This document shows positions 7,697 through 15,121 of a stretch of DNA of 32,634 bases, one piece after another. This DNA comes from DATKEG01 sp035544515 (GTDB taxonomy: Bacteria; Acidobacteriota; Vicinamibacteria; Fen-336), in contig DATKEG010000124.1 of the NCBI GenBank assembly GCA_035544515.1, positions 1 through 32,634 on the forward strand. Direction: 5' to 3'. Positions within the stretch are counted from its first letter, which is position 1; the number at the start of each line of letters is the position of its first letter. The notes under the pieces are model-generated. The model had not been told where the DNA came from and searched no databases. It worked only from the letters and a program-made list of their open reading frames with translations. A program made the position numbers and the translations under genes.

Positions 7697-9064
7697 ATGA
7701 TCTCCCGACGGAAGCTGCTGTTTTCGGGCACCGCGTCCATGGCCGCTGGTGTCGCCGCCGCCATCGACCCACGCCGGCTGTTCGCGGCAAGCCCCGAGGC
7801 GCGAGGCCTGGGCCGGAACACGCCCGTGATCACGCCCAACGTCACGACGCTGCCCTGGCGGATGGAGGACGGCTTCAAGACCTTCCACCTGATCGCCGAG
7901 CCCCTGGTGCGCGAGTTCGCCCCCGGGTTCAAGGTGAACTGCTGGGGCTACAACGGCCAGACGCCGGGGCCGACGATCGAGGCGGTCGAGGGAGACCGGC
8001 TTCGCCTCTACGTGGAGAACCGGCTTCCGGAGCCCACGTCCGTGCACTGGCACGGCGTGCTGCTCCCCAATGGCATGGACGGAGTGGCGGGCCTCAACCA
8101 GCCCCGCATCGAGCCCGGCCAGACCTTCAAGTACGAGTTCACGGTCCGCCAGCACGGCACGCAGATGTATCACCCGCACTTCGACGAGATGGTGCAGCAG
8201 TCGATGGGAATGATGGGGTTCCTGATCTTCCATCCGCGCACCCCCCCACGCCGCATCGACCGCGATTTCGCCATCTTCCTGAACGAATGGTTCATCAAGC
8301 CGGGGACGTCCACGCCCGACCCCACGATGATGCTCGACTTCAACGTCTTCACCTTCAACAGCCGCGTGTTCCCGGGCACCGAGCAGCTCATCGTGAAGCG
8401 GGGAGACCGCGTGCGCATCCGGATCGCGAACATCAGCATGGACTCGCACCCCATCCACTTCCACGGCCACACGTTCCGCTGGACGGCCAGCGACGGCGGC
8501 GCGCTGCCCGAGACCGCCTGGATCCCGGAGACGAGCATCAACGTGCCGCCCGGGACCACGCGGGACATCGAGTTCATCGCGGACAACCCGGGAGACTGGG
8601 CGCTGCACTGCCACAAGGTGCACCACACGATGAACCAGATGGGCCACAACCTCCCCATCATGACCGGCGTCGACACGACCGGCGTCGACCAGAAGATCAA
8701 CGAGCTGGTGCCCGGGTTCATGCCCATGGGCACGACCGGCATGGGTGACATGATGAACATGGGCACGCCGCGCAACAGCCTGTTCATGGGCGGCGGCGTC
8801 GGACCGTTCGGGCAGATCTTCATGGGCGGCATGTTCACCATCGTGAAGATCCGCGAGAACCTCCGCAGTTACGACGAAGACCCCGGCTGGTACGACCACC
8901 CGCCGGGCACGGTGGCGTCGGAGGTCGGCGCGCGGCAGGCCGCCGCCCCGCCCGCCTTCCTGCCCCGGCACCGGCATCCGGCCATGGCCGAACTGCCCGC
9001 GGACGTGACGCACCAGGCCATGAAGGCCAACTCGTGCGCCTCCATGGCGCGGGGCGGCAGGTGA
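7697..9064 (+). CDS. Tat-exported two-domain multicopper oxidase
   Basis: A 455-residue periplasmic copper enzyme, likely oxidising Cu(I) or another small donor and reducing O2. The N-terminus has a twin-Arg signal (SRRKLLFSG). Copper motifs in order are HWHGVLLPNG (His117), MYHPHFDEM (about 157-165), HPIHFHGHTF (His251) and HCHKVHHTMNQM (about 304-315). The last contains the Cys and the axial Met of a type 1 site, with no such site in the first domain. That order gives two cupredoxin domains with type 1 copper in domain 2, as in type B two-domain laccases that assemble as trimers. About 140 further residues follow, including a Met-rich stretch (FMPMGTTGMGDMMNMG) that may bind Cu(I). The ATG at 7697 has TAGGAG close upstream. 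It sits between the TolC gene and a c-type cytochrome 4 bases downstream. The substrate is inferred from context. Confidence 0.92.
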   Translation: MISRRKLLFSGTASMAAGVAAAIDPRRLFAASPEARGLGRNTPVITPNVTTLPWRMEDGFKTFHLIAEPLVREFAPGFKVNCWGYNGQTPGPTIEAVEGDRLRLYVENRLPEPTSVHWHGVLLPNGMDGVAGLNQPRIEPGQTFKYEFTVRQHGTQMYHPHFDEMVQQSMGMMGFLIFHPRTPPRRIDRDFAIFLNEWFIKPGTSTPDPTMMLDFNVFTFNSRVFPGTEQLIVKRGDRVRIRIANISMDSHPIHFHGHTFRWTASDGGALPETAWIPETSINVPPGTTRDIEFIADNPGDWALHCHKVHHTMNQMGHNLPIMTGVDTTGVDQKINELVPGFMPMGTTGMGDMMNMGTPRNSLFMGGGVGPFGQIFMGGMFTIVKIRENLRSYDEDPGWYDHPPGTVASEVGARQAAAPPAFLPRHRHPAMAELPADVTHQAMKANSCASMARGGR

Positions 9065-9068
9065 GGTG

Positions 9069-9689
9069 ATGCGCCGGCGCACGAAAGCGATCGGCCTGGT
9101 GCTGCTGCTGGGTTCGGCCATCGGCGCCACGATGCTCGTGCAAACGGTGCGCTCCGGACTCGGCACGCAACACGAACCACCGGTGGTCGAGGTCGTCCTG
9201 GCGCGGACGTTGCGCCGCCTGGCGGTGCCCTCCGGCTTGCGCGGGCGCAAGAACCCCGTCCCCTTGACCTCCGAGGTGCTGGCCGAAGGCCAGGCGCATT
9301 TCGCGGATCACTGCGCCGTCTGTCACGGCAACGACGGCAAGGGCCAGACCGCGATGGGGCCGAACTTCTACCCGCAGGTTCCGGACATGACCTTGCAGGA
9401 GACCCAATCACAGAGCGATGGCGAGCTGTTCGCGACGATCGAGAACGGTATCCGGCTCACCGGCATGCCGGCCTGGGGCAACGGCACGGCCGAGTCGGCG
9501 TACGGTAGCTGGACGCTCGTCCACTTCATTCGCCGCCTGCCAGGCCTGACCCCGGAGGAGGCGGACGAGATGCGGGCCCTGAATCCCAAGACCCGTGCGG
9601 AATGGGAGGCCGAGGAGGAAGAGCGGAGGTTCCTGGAAGGCGGGGAGGAGCCGGCGGCGGAGACGCCGCCGGCGCACTCCCATCATTAA
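9069..9689 (+). CDS. Class I c-type cytochrome, membrane-anchored
   Basis: A 206-residue extracytoplasmic electron carrier. A hydrophobic N-terminal helix (about residues 8-25) acts as signal or anchor. The single haem site is CAVCH (Cys82, Cys85, His86) followed by GNDGKGQTAMGPNF, typical of cytochrome c class I and cbb3 subunit III-like domains. The likely sixth ligand is Met133 in LTGMPAWG. The C-terminus is acidic and ends in a short His cluster (HSHH) that could hold metal. The ATG at 9069 begins 4 bases after the multicopper oxidase stop; a GTG at 9066 would add one residue. Its tight placement suggests that it exchanges electrons with that oxidase, or carries electrons released by copper oxidation; this is inference. 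Confidence 0.9.
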   Translation: MRRRTKAIGLVLLLGSAIGATMLVQTVRSGLGTQHEPPVVEVVLARTLRRLAVPSGLRGRKNPVPLTSEVLAEGQAHFADHCAVCHGNDGKGQTAMGPNFYPQVPDMTLQETQSQSDGELFATIENGIRLTGMPAWGNGTAESAYGSWTLVHFIRRLPGLTPEEADEMRALNPKTRAEWEAEEEERRFLEGGEEPAAETPPAHSHH

Positions 9690-9710
9690 CGACGAAGTGA
9701 GGAGGCACAC

Positions 9711-10070
9711 ATGCGACGTTTGGCGATCCTGTCGATGGCGGTGACGGTCATGGCCGTGGGCGGAGCCGTGAGCGCCCACGACGGGCACGACCACGGCAAG
9801 AAGGTGCTGGGGACGGTCAAGGCGGTGCATCCCGAGACGAACCACGTGCAGATCACGACGAAGGACGGGGCGACCGCGGAGTTCTACGTCGACGCGAACA
9901 CCAGGTACTACAAGGGCAGCACGAGCGTGTCGCTGTCCGACCTCGCACCGGGGACTCGGGTCACCGTGGATACGAAGAAGGACGGCCAGCGTACGTTGGC
10001 CACGGTCGTGAGGGTGGGGGCGGCGGCGAAGACGAAGACCGCGACGAAGAGCAGCGCACACCGGCACTGA
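9711..10070 (+). CDS. Small periplasmic His-rich protein, OB-fold-like (DUF5666-like)
   Basis: A 119-residue exported protein. The signal peptide probably ends at AVSA, leaving His23 as the first residue of the mature protein, followed by DGHDHGKK. The body alternates short strands (GTVKAVHPETNHVQITTKDG, later LAPGTRVTVDTKKDGQ), as in small beta-barrel DUF5666 or CusF-like folds, but lacks the WPAMTM copper motif of CusF. The tail is Lys/Thr-rich and ends HRH. An N-terminal His plus nearby His/Asp could form a copper site of the kind seen in CopC, hence a possible periplasmic copper carrier. The ATG at 9711 follows a strong ribosome site (GTGAGGAGG, about 6 bases). It is the last gene of the rightward copper set. 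Function is inferred from position and composition. Confidence 0.8.
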   Translation: MRRLAILSMAVTVMAVGGAVSAHDGHDHGKKVLGTVKAVHPETNHVQITTKDGATAEFYVDANTRYYKGSTSVSLSDLAPGTRVTVDTKKDGQRTLATVVRVGAAAKTKTATKSSAHRH

Positions 10071-10126
10071 TGCGCGTTGAAGCACTCCGGCCCGGCGCGC
10101 TGCATCTGCCGCTGCTCGTAGGTGGA

Positions 10127-10150
10127 CAAAAGGGCCGCTTTCGCGGCCCT
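10127..10150 (-). terminator. Intrinsic terminator after tRNA-Pro(CGG)
   Basis: Perfect 8-bp stem AGGGCCGC/GCGGCCCT with a 4-base loop that reads GAAA on the minus strand, followed by TTTT in the leftward direction. It ends the tRNA and probably any transcript continuing from senB. Rightward it has no T tail, so it does not look like the end of the copper genes. Confidence 0.8.
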
Positions 10151-10181
10151 CGGTTCGGCGGATGACTCGCTGGATCGAAAG

Positions 10182-10259
10182 TGGTCGGGGCGAGAGGATT
10201 TGAACCTCCGGCCTCCTGGTCCCGAACCAGGCGCTCTAGCCAGGCTGAGCCACGCCCCG
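10182..10259 (-). tRNA. tRNA-Pro (CGG anticodon)
   Basis: On the minus strand the 7-bp acceptor pair CGGGGCG/CGCCCCG closes a cloverleaf with a T-arm GTTCAAATC. A CCTGG/CCAGG anticodon stem surrounds the loop TTCGGGA, giving anticodon CGG for proline codon CCG. The 3' CCA is encoded (10184-10182). It lies between the sen operon upstream and a terminator 31 bases downstream. Its 3' end faces the copper cluster. Confidence 0.95.
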
Positions 10260-10275
10260 ATCGCCCGAAGGGCTT

Positions 10276-10305
10276 ACTCTACCACGCGGGCGCGTCGGGA
10301 ACCAA
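10276..10305 (-). promoter_or_regulatory. Candidate promoter of tRNA-Pro(CGG)
   Basis: On the minus strand TTGGTT (10305-10300) and TAGAGT (10281-10276) are 18 bases apart. The -10 ends 16 bases before the tRNA 5' end, which would leave a leader of about nine bases containing a small GCCC-TTC-GGGC hairpin. The match is moderate; co-transcription with senB is also possible. Confidence 0.4.
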
Positions 10306-10376
10306 GGACCGCGGTCAACCGCCGCGAGCCTTCAGCATCGCGAGGCAGCGTCCGCGGCGTCTTCGCGGCCACCGCG

Positions 10377-11342
10377 TCACTGCCGCCTCCGCGCGGACAG
10401 CTCCTGGAGGAGCCGTCGCCAGCATCCCCGCTCGCGCGCCGGGGAGACGAGAGGGGCAAGTGCCCGGCTCCGGCGGCGGAGCCGAGCCAGGAACGTGGCG
10501 TCGTCCTCGGCCCGCGCGAGAAGGGCCGCGAGCCCCGCCGTGTCGCCCACCTCGAAGTAGCCGGGATGATCCGGGCCGAGGATCCCGATCGAGCCGGCGA
10601 TGCGCGAGGAGAGTACCGGCACCGCGCAGGCGAGCGCTTCCGAGACGACGTTGGCACCCCCCTCCACCACGCTCGTCAACAAGAGCGCGCGGGCGCGAGC
10701 GAGCAGGCGCATCGCGCGGTGGCGCGGAAGCGGGCCGAGCCACCGGTAGCGCGGGTTGCGCGCCTGCTCGCGCCGGGCCGCCCGGGCCGCGCCGTCGCCG
10801 AGCGCCGCCCCGGCATGGAGCACGAGCAGGCGCGAAGAGGGCGGCCGCAGGCGTGCCGCGGCCGCGGCCCGCAGCGGGTCCTTGACCGGCCGGACGTGGC
10901 TGAGCACGACCACCTCGAAGGCACCCCTGCGGTGCGGGAAGCGGCCGCGCGGGCGGGTGGCCGACTGGTGGATCACGCGCGCCTTCGCGCGTGACGCGGG
11001 ATCGAGCGCGCGCAGGGCGGCCGGCTGCAGGACGACGAGGCGGTCCGCCGCCGACAGCACGCTCCGCGCTCGGCGCCACGTGCCGAGGTCGTGGTAGAGG
11101 TCCGTGCCGGTGAGGGCCACCACGACGGGCCGGCCCGGCTGCAAGCGCCGGAAGCGCTCCACGCTGCGAGAGCTCTTGCGCGCGTGCAGGGCCACCAGGA
11201 CGTCCGCGGGGCGGCCGTCGTACTCCGGGCGGACCGAGACGTGTTGGCCCAGGTCGCGCAGCAGGCGCGCCCAGCGCCGCGCCGTCACGCGGTTGCCGGT
11301 CTCGACTCCGGGCCGGAACGGCGCGACGATGGCGATCCTCAC
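10377..11342 (-). CDS. senB: Selenosugar synthase SenB-like glycosyltransferase
   Basis: A 321-residue GT-B glycosyltransferase of the family found beside SenA. In the selenoneine pathway SenB joins selenium from selenophosphate to a sugar taken from UDP-GlcNAc. Recognisable features are the N-terminal RIAIVAPFRPG then TGNRVTARRWARLLRDLG, DVLVALHARKS, VVALTGTDLYHDLG, a linker strand FEVVVLSHVRPVKDPLRAA, and the nucleotide-sugar region SVVEGGANVVSEALACAVPV near the C-terminus. The start is the GTG at 11342: it overlaps the senA stop as GTGA and begins exactly at the conserved first strand, whereas the open extension to 11408 is unrelated. It is the last gene of the four-gene overlapping operon and is followed 117 bases later by tRNA-Pro. 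Identification rests on recalled family sequence plus adjacency to SenA. The sugar and selenium donor are from family knowledge, not visible here. Confidence 0.87.
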   Translation of the reverse strand: MRIAIVAPFRPGVETGNRVTARRWARLLRDLGQHVSVRPEYDGRPADVLVALHARKSSRSVERFRRLQPGRPVVVALTGTDLYHDLGTWRRARSVLSAADRLVVLQPAALRALDPASRAKARVIHQSATRPRGRFPHRRGAFEVVVLSHVRPVKDPLRAAAAARLRPPSSRLLVLHAGAALGDGAARAARREQARNPRYRWLGPLPRHRAMRLLARARALLLTSVVEGGANVVSEALACAVPVLSSRIAGSIGILGPDHPGYFEVGDTAGLAALLARAEDDATFLARLRRRSRALAPLVSPARERGCWRRLLQELSARRRQ

Positions 11343-12649
11343 CGCAGGGCGCAGGTCCGGAACCCGGCCCAGACGTCGCGCCGGTGCGGCGGGTAGAAGT
11401 TGCGCCACGTGTTCCGGAGCAGGCGCGCCCGCGTGACCCAGCAGCCGCCGCGCAGCACCTTGTGCGTGAAGAACCAGGGCTGGGAGTACTCCGCGTAGTC
11501 ATCGGGGACGAAACCGGGGTAGGGAGCGAACGTGCTCTGCGTCCACTCCCACACGTTGCCGACCATCTGCCGGATCCCGCCGGCGCTGTCGCCGTCTGGA
11601 GAGCCGGCCACGTCCGCGCAGCCCAGCCCGCCGCCGTCGAGCGGCGCATGGCGTGGCGACGGGGGCGTCTCGCCCCAGGGGAAGCGACGCTTCGTGCCCG
11701 ACACCGGGTCCAGCGCGGCCGCGGCCTCCCACTCCGCTTCCGTGGGCAGGCGCCGCCGCGCCCACCGGCAATAGGCGTCTGCCTCGTGCCAGCTCACATG
11801 GACGACGGGACGATGGGGTTCGAGCGGCACCCACCGGTCGAAGTCACGTCGCCGCCATCCCGTGCCGTCGCGCCTCCAGTAGACCGGATGCTCGAGGCCG
11901 TCGGCCGCGCGCCAGCCCCAACCCTCCTCGCTCCACAGCTCGCGCCGGCGGTAGCCGCCATCGGCGACGAAGGCGGCGAACTCGTCCTGCGTGACCGGGG
12001 CGCGGGCGATCGCGAACGGCGCGACCTCGACCGGGTGCGCCCATTTCTCGTTGTCGAAGACGAACGGCTCGGCGTGTGCCGCTCCCAGGAGGAAGGTTCC
12101 TCCGGCGACCTCGACATCGCCCGGCCACGGGCCGTTCGCGGCAGGCTCCGGGTGGACACTGGAGAGGCGCGGCGCCGGATAGCCGTGGGTCTGCCGGGTG
12201 TACGTGAACGCCTCGTCGTGCATGTCCTCGTGGAACACGCCGTAGAGGGTGAAGTAGTGCAGCCGCGCGTCGTCGTGGCGGCGGGCCAGACGATCGAGAA
12301 CGCGGTCGCGCACCTCGCGCATGTAGGCCAGGGTCTCCTCGCGGCCGGGCAGCGGCAGGTCCCAGCGCGTGTCGTGGGCAACGGCGGAGGAGTCCCACAG
12401 CGCGTCTCCGTCCGGCCGGATCGGCGGCTCGCCGAGCGCGTGTCTCAGCGCCCACTTCTCCTGGAACCAGGCCACGTGTCCGATCTCCCAGAGGAGCGGG
12501 TTCACGATGGGCAGACGCGGGCCCAGGAGCTGGGTGTCGTCGAGGTCCGCCACCAGCTCGAACGTGCGCCGGCGCGCGTCCACGATCCACTCGCCGATCG
12601 TGGCCGCCGTGGGCAGGGTGGAGGTCGCCGCAGCGCCGCGTGCGGTCAC
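11339..12649 (-). CDS. senA: Selenoneine synthase SenA-like (EgtB/FGE-type iron enzyme)
   Basis: A 436-residue non-haem iron enzyme with the EgtB layout. An N-terminal DinB-like helical domain supplies iron ligands His58 (EIGHVAWF), His140 and His144 (FHEDMHDE). A C-terminal FGE-sulfatase (lectin-like) domain runs from about residue 170, with VTQDEF, LPTEAEWEAAA, MVGNVWEWT and VLRGGCW. SenA couples the selenium of a selenosugar to the imidazole of hercynine using O2, the key C-Se bond of selenoneine. EgtB does the same with sulfur; the senB gene directly downstream favours the selenium reading. Hercynine would come from an EgtD elsewhere, not seen here. The GTG at 12649 overlaps the permease stop (GTGA); the much longer open frame upstream is a shadow of the permease. 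It overlaps senB by 4 bases. Alternatives are an EgtB or a diverged sulfoxide synthase. Confidence 0.87.
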   Translation of the reverse strand: MTARGAAATSTLPTAATIGEWIVDARRRTFELVADLDDTQLLGPRLPIVNPLLWEIGHVAWFQEKWALRHALGEPPIRPDGDALWDSSAVAHDTRWDLPLPGREETLAYMREVRDRVLDRLARRHDDARLHYFTLYGVFHEDMHDEAFTYTRQTHGYPAPRLSSVHPEPAANGPWPGDVEVAGGTFLLGAAHAEPFVFDNEKWAHPVEVAPFAIARAPVTQDEFAAFVADGGYRRRELWSEEGWGWRAADGLEHPVYWRRDGTGWRRRDFDRWVPLEPHRPVVHVSWHEADAYCRWARRRLPTEAEWEAAAALDPVSGTKRRFPWGETPPSPRHAPLDGGGLGCADVAGSPDGDSAGGIRQMVGNVWEWTQSTFAPYPGFVPDDYAEYSQPWFFTHKVLRGGCWVTRARLLRNTWRNFYPPHRRDVWAGFRTCALR

Positions 12650-13722
12650 GACGGCACCATGAGACCGGCGGCCACCGCGGCCAGGTACGTGCCGGCCGCG
12701 AGCGTGAGGGCGTGGCGCGGCGTCGTCGTCCGGCTCACGGTCAGCAGTGACGGCAAGTTGACCGCCGGGCCGGCGACCATCACGGCGACCGCGGCGCCCG
12801 CCGGCGCGCCGGCGCCCAGCAGGCCGAGCGCCAGCGGGATCTCGGCAAAGGTCGGGAGGGCGAGAGGCAGGCTGACCAGGCCCACCAGAAGGACGATGCC
12901 GACCCGGAATGAACCCGCATGGAGGCGGTCCATCGGCAGGAGGTCGAGGAGCAGCGACGAAACGAGCACGCCGACGACGATCACCGGCAGCGTGGTGCGC
13001 GCCAGACGCCCGACCTCGCGGCCGAACGCAGCGAAGGCCTCGCGCGGGCCGTGGGGACCTTCGGCCTCCAGCGAGCACGACGCGACCGAGGCGTCGGGCG
13101 CCCGGTGGAGGCGGTCGGCGACCGCGCTCACCGCGAACACGAGCACCAGGGCCGCAACCACGCGCGCGAGCGCGATCTCGGGGGCGAAGAGCATGAACGT
13201 CAGCGCCAGCGCCGCCGGGTTCAGCGACGGAGACGCCAGCAGCAGGGCGCCGGCGGAGCCCACCCGGCTCGTTCGTTCCTGCACGGCCGTGTAGACCGGC
13301 GCGATGCAGCACGAGCAGAGCATGAGGGGAGCGCCGGCCACCGCCCCGGCGAGCGGCGACCGCGCGCGCGATCCCGCGAACAGCGTGGCGATCCATGCCG
13401 ACGGCACGACCGAGCGGACGGCCGCGCCGATGAGGATGCCGAAAGCGAGAGCCGGCCACACGATGGCCAGGTAGTTCAGCGCTCGCAGGAACGGGCGGAC
13501 GGTGTCCGGCGAGCCCGCGGTGGCCAGCCACTCGGGACGTGGGTGCAACGCATCGCTGCCCTGCGCGCTGGCGATCACCGCGAGCGACCCGCCGACCTTG
13601 TAGGTGACGAGCGCGGCCACCAGCCCCAGCAGGATCAGGGCTCCCGCCATCCAGGGAGACGCGAGCGCGCCCACGCGCCGCGTGGCCGCCGGTTGGCCCG
13701 TCGGAGCCGCTCTCGCCACCAT
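12646..13722 (-). CDS. DUF318/ArsP-like permease of the sen operon
   Basis: A 358-residue inner-membrane protein with about eight to nine hydrophobic segments. The signature is APLMLCSCCIAPV (Cys136, Cys138, Cys139), in the place where DUF318/ArsP/YraQ permeases have CSCG. It is followed by LLASPSLNPAALALTFMLF, and a related second half has PTFAEIPLALGLLGAG and VAGPAVNLPSLL. The central cytoplasmic loop (about residues 195-225) is polar. Relatives move arsenicals, metal ions or unknown small solutes. Here its position between a disulfide reductase and senA (its stop and the senA start share bases as GTGA) suggests movement of a selenium species or of the product; this is inference. The ATG at 13722 overlaps the reductase stop (TGATG). 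Substrate and direction cannot be read. Confidence 0.78.
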   Translation of the reverse strand: MVARAAPTGQPAATRRVGALASPWMAGALILLGLVAALVTYKVGGSLAVIASAQGSDALHPRPEWLATAGSPDTVRPFLRALNYLAIVWPALAFGILIGAAVRSVVPSAWIATLFAGSRARSPLAGAVAGAPLMLCSCCIAPVYTAVQERTSRVGSAGALLLASPSLNPAALALTFMLFAPEIALARVVAALVLVFAVSAVADRLHRAPDASVASCSLEAEGPHGPREAFAAFGREVGRLARTTLPVIVVGVLVSSLLLDLLPMDRLHAGSFRVGIVLLVGLVSLPLALPTFAEIPLALGLLGAGAPAGAAVAVMVAGPAVNLPSLLTVSRTTTPRHALTLAAGTYLAAVAAGLMVPS

Positions 13723-15092
13723 CAGTCCAGCGCGTACCGCTTCAGCTTCATGACCAGCGACTGGAGCCCCTCGGCGAAGGTCGGATGGACGCACTCGGCG
13801 TCTACGAGCACGCGGGCGGGCGCGCCGGCCTGGACGAGGGCCACGAACACGTGGATCAGCTCGCCGGCTTCGGCTCCGACGATCGCGGCGCCGAGGATCT
13901 TCTCGCTCTCCGGGTCCACGAGCACCTTCATGATGCCCGCCGTCTCGTCCACCTCGATGGCTCGGGCGACGTGGCCAAAGGGCATGGTGGCCACCTCCGG
14001 GTGCAGCCCCTTTCCCCGGGCCTCCTGCTCCGTCAGTCCGACGCGCGCCACCTGGGGATCGGTGAAGGCCGTGATCGGAACGATGCGTTGCGACCGGCTG
14101 CGCGAAGGCCTTCCCATGAGCCCGTCGTAGAGCAGCCGATGGTCGTCCCACGAGGCATGCGTGAACTGGGGCCCGGGCGTCACGTCGCCGACCGCGTAGA
14201 CACCCTCCGCGCTCGTGCGGTAGCGTTCGTCCACGGGGATGAACCCGCGCTCGTCGCGCGCGATGCCGCCGGCGTCGCAGCCGAGGTCATCGGTGTTCGG
14301 GCGCCGCCCGGCCGCGACCAGGACGTGCGAGCCGCGCAGCTCCTGGCCCGACTGCAGCCGCAGGGCGACGCCGCCGCCGGCGCTCGCGACATCGCGCACG
14401 CGCGCGCCCGTTTCGACGCGGATCCCCTCGCGTTCGAACACCTCGCGCAGCGCGCTGGAGGTCTCCGGATCCTCCATGCCGAGAAGCCGGTCGAGGGTTT
14501 CGACGACCGTCACCTCGGAGCCGAAGCGCCGGAACATCTGAGCGAACTCGCAGCCGATATAGCCGCCGCCGACCACCAACAGGTGCGACGGGAGCTGCCG
14601 TAGCTCCATCACGCTCGCGTGGTCGAGGGCCGGTACCGCATCGAGGCCGGGGATGGGTGGCATGGCGGGACGGCAGCCGACGTTGAGGACGACGACTTCG
14701 GCGGTGTGGCGCTCGCCGTTCACCTCGACCTCGCGCGGCGCCACGAACCGCGCGCGGCCGCGGAGGAGCGTGAGCCGCTCCCCCGCCCCGTCGATCCTCT
14801 TCTGCACACCCTCACGCCACCGGCGGACGATCGCGTCCTTGCGGTCCACCACCGCGCCCAGCTCCACGCTGACCTCTCCCACCCGCACTCCCAGCCGTCC
14901 TGCCTGGCGCGCCACGTGTGCCGCGCGCGCGCTCGCGATCATGGTCTTCGTCGGCGTGCAGCCAGTGTTGACACACGTCCCGCCCAGCTCGTCCTTCTCG
15001 GCGAGCACGACCCGCTTGCCGGCCTGGGCCAGCCGCGCGGCCAGTGGCACGCCGGCCTGGCCGCTCCCGACCACGATCACGTCCGGGCGCAT
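13722..15092 (-). CDS. MerA-like FAD/NAD(P)H disulfide oxidoreductase, first gene of sen operon
   Basis: A 456-residue cytosolic flavoprotein of the pyridine nucleotide-disulfide reductase family. Order of parts: FAD Rossmann VIVVGSGQAGVPLAARL, the redox-active pair in GGTCVNTGCTPTK (Cys41 and Cys46), the NAD(P) Rossmann VVGGGYIGCEFAQ, the second FAD site VYAVGDVTPGPQF, and a C-terminal dimerisation domain ending HPTFAEGLQ with the catalytic His/Glu. It lacks both the N-terminal heavy-metal domain and the C-terminal vicinal Cys pair of true mercuric reductase, so mercury reduction is unlikely. It also is not a canonical glutathione or lipoamide enzyme. The ATG at 15092 has AAGGAGG 5 bases upstream, making it the lead cistron of the four-gene operon. 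Reducing an oxidised selenium or sulfur species, such as a diselenide, would fit; this is inference. Confidence 0.88.
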   Translation of the reverse strand: MRPDVIVVGSGQAGVPLAARLAQAGKRVVLAEKDELGGTCVNTGCTPTKTMIASARAAHVARQAGRLGVRVGEVSVELGAVVDRKDAIVRRWREGVQKRIDGAGERLTLLRGRARFVAPREVEVNGERHTAEVVVLNVGCRPAMPPIPGLDAVPALDHASVMELRQLPSHLLVVGGGYIGCEFAQMFRRFGSEVTVVETLDRLLGMEDPETSSALREVFEREGIRVETGARVRDVASAGGGVALRLQSGQELRGSHVLVAAGRRPNTDDLGCDAGGIARDERGFIPVDERYRTSAEGVYAVGDVTPGPQFTHASWDDHRLLYDGLMGRPSRSRSQRIVPITAFTDPQVARVGLTEQEARGKGLHPEVATMPFGHVARAIEVDETAGIMKVLVDPESEKILGAAIVGAEAGELIHVFVALVQAGAPARVLVDAECVHPTFAEGLQSLVMKLKRYALD

Positions 15093-15121
15093 GCCGCCTC
15101 CTTCCGGGTGACGTGCAGCTA

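Noticed and set aside
10131..10150. Terminator of the rightward copper genes
   Set aside because: The hairpin is followed by CGGTTCGG rightward with no T run; the T tract is only on the leftward side.
11339..12649. Ergothioneine EgtB or ovothiol OvoA
   Set aside because: EgtB architecture is shared, but the coupled SenB-type gene and lack of egtA/C/D neighbours favour SenA; OvoA would carry a C-terminal methyltransferase, which is absent.
12650..13531. Long N-terminal extension of the SenA frame
   Set aside because: It overlaps the permease in another frame and shows no conserved residues; the GTG at 12649 fits the operon overlaps.
13722..15092. Mercuric reductase
   Set aside because: No heavy-metal domain and no C-terminal Cys pair; no mer genes around it.
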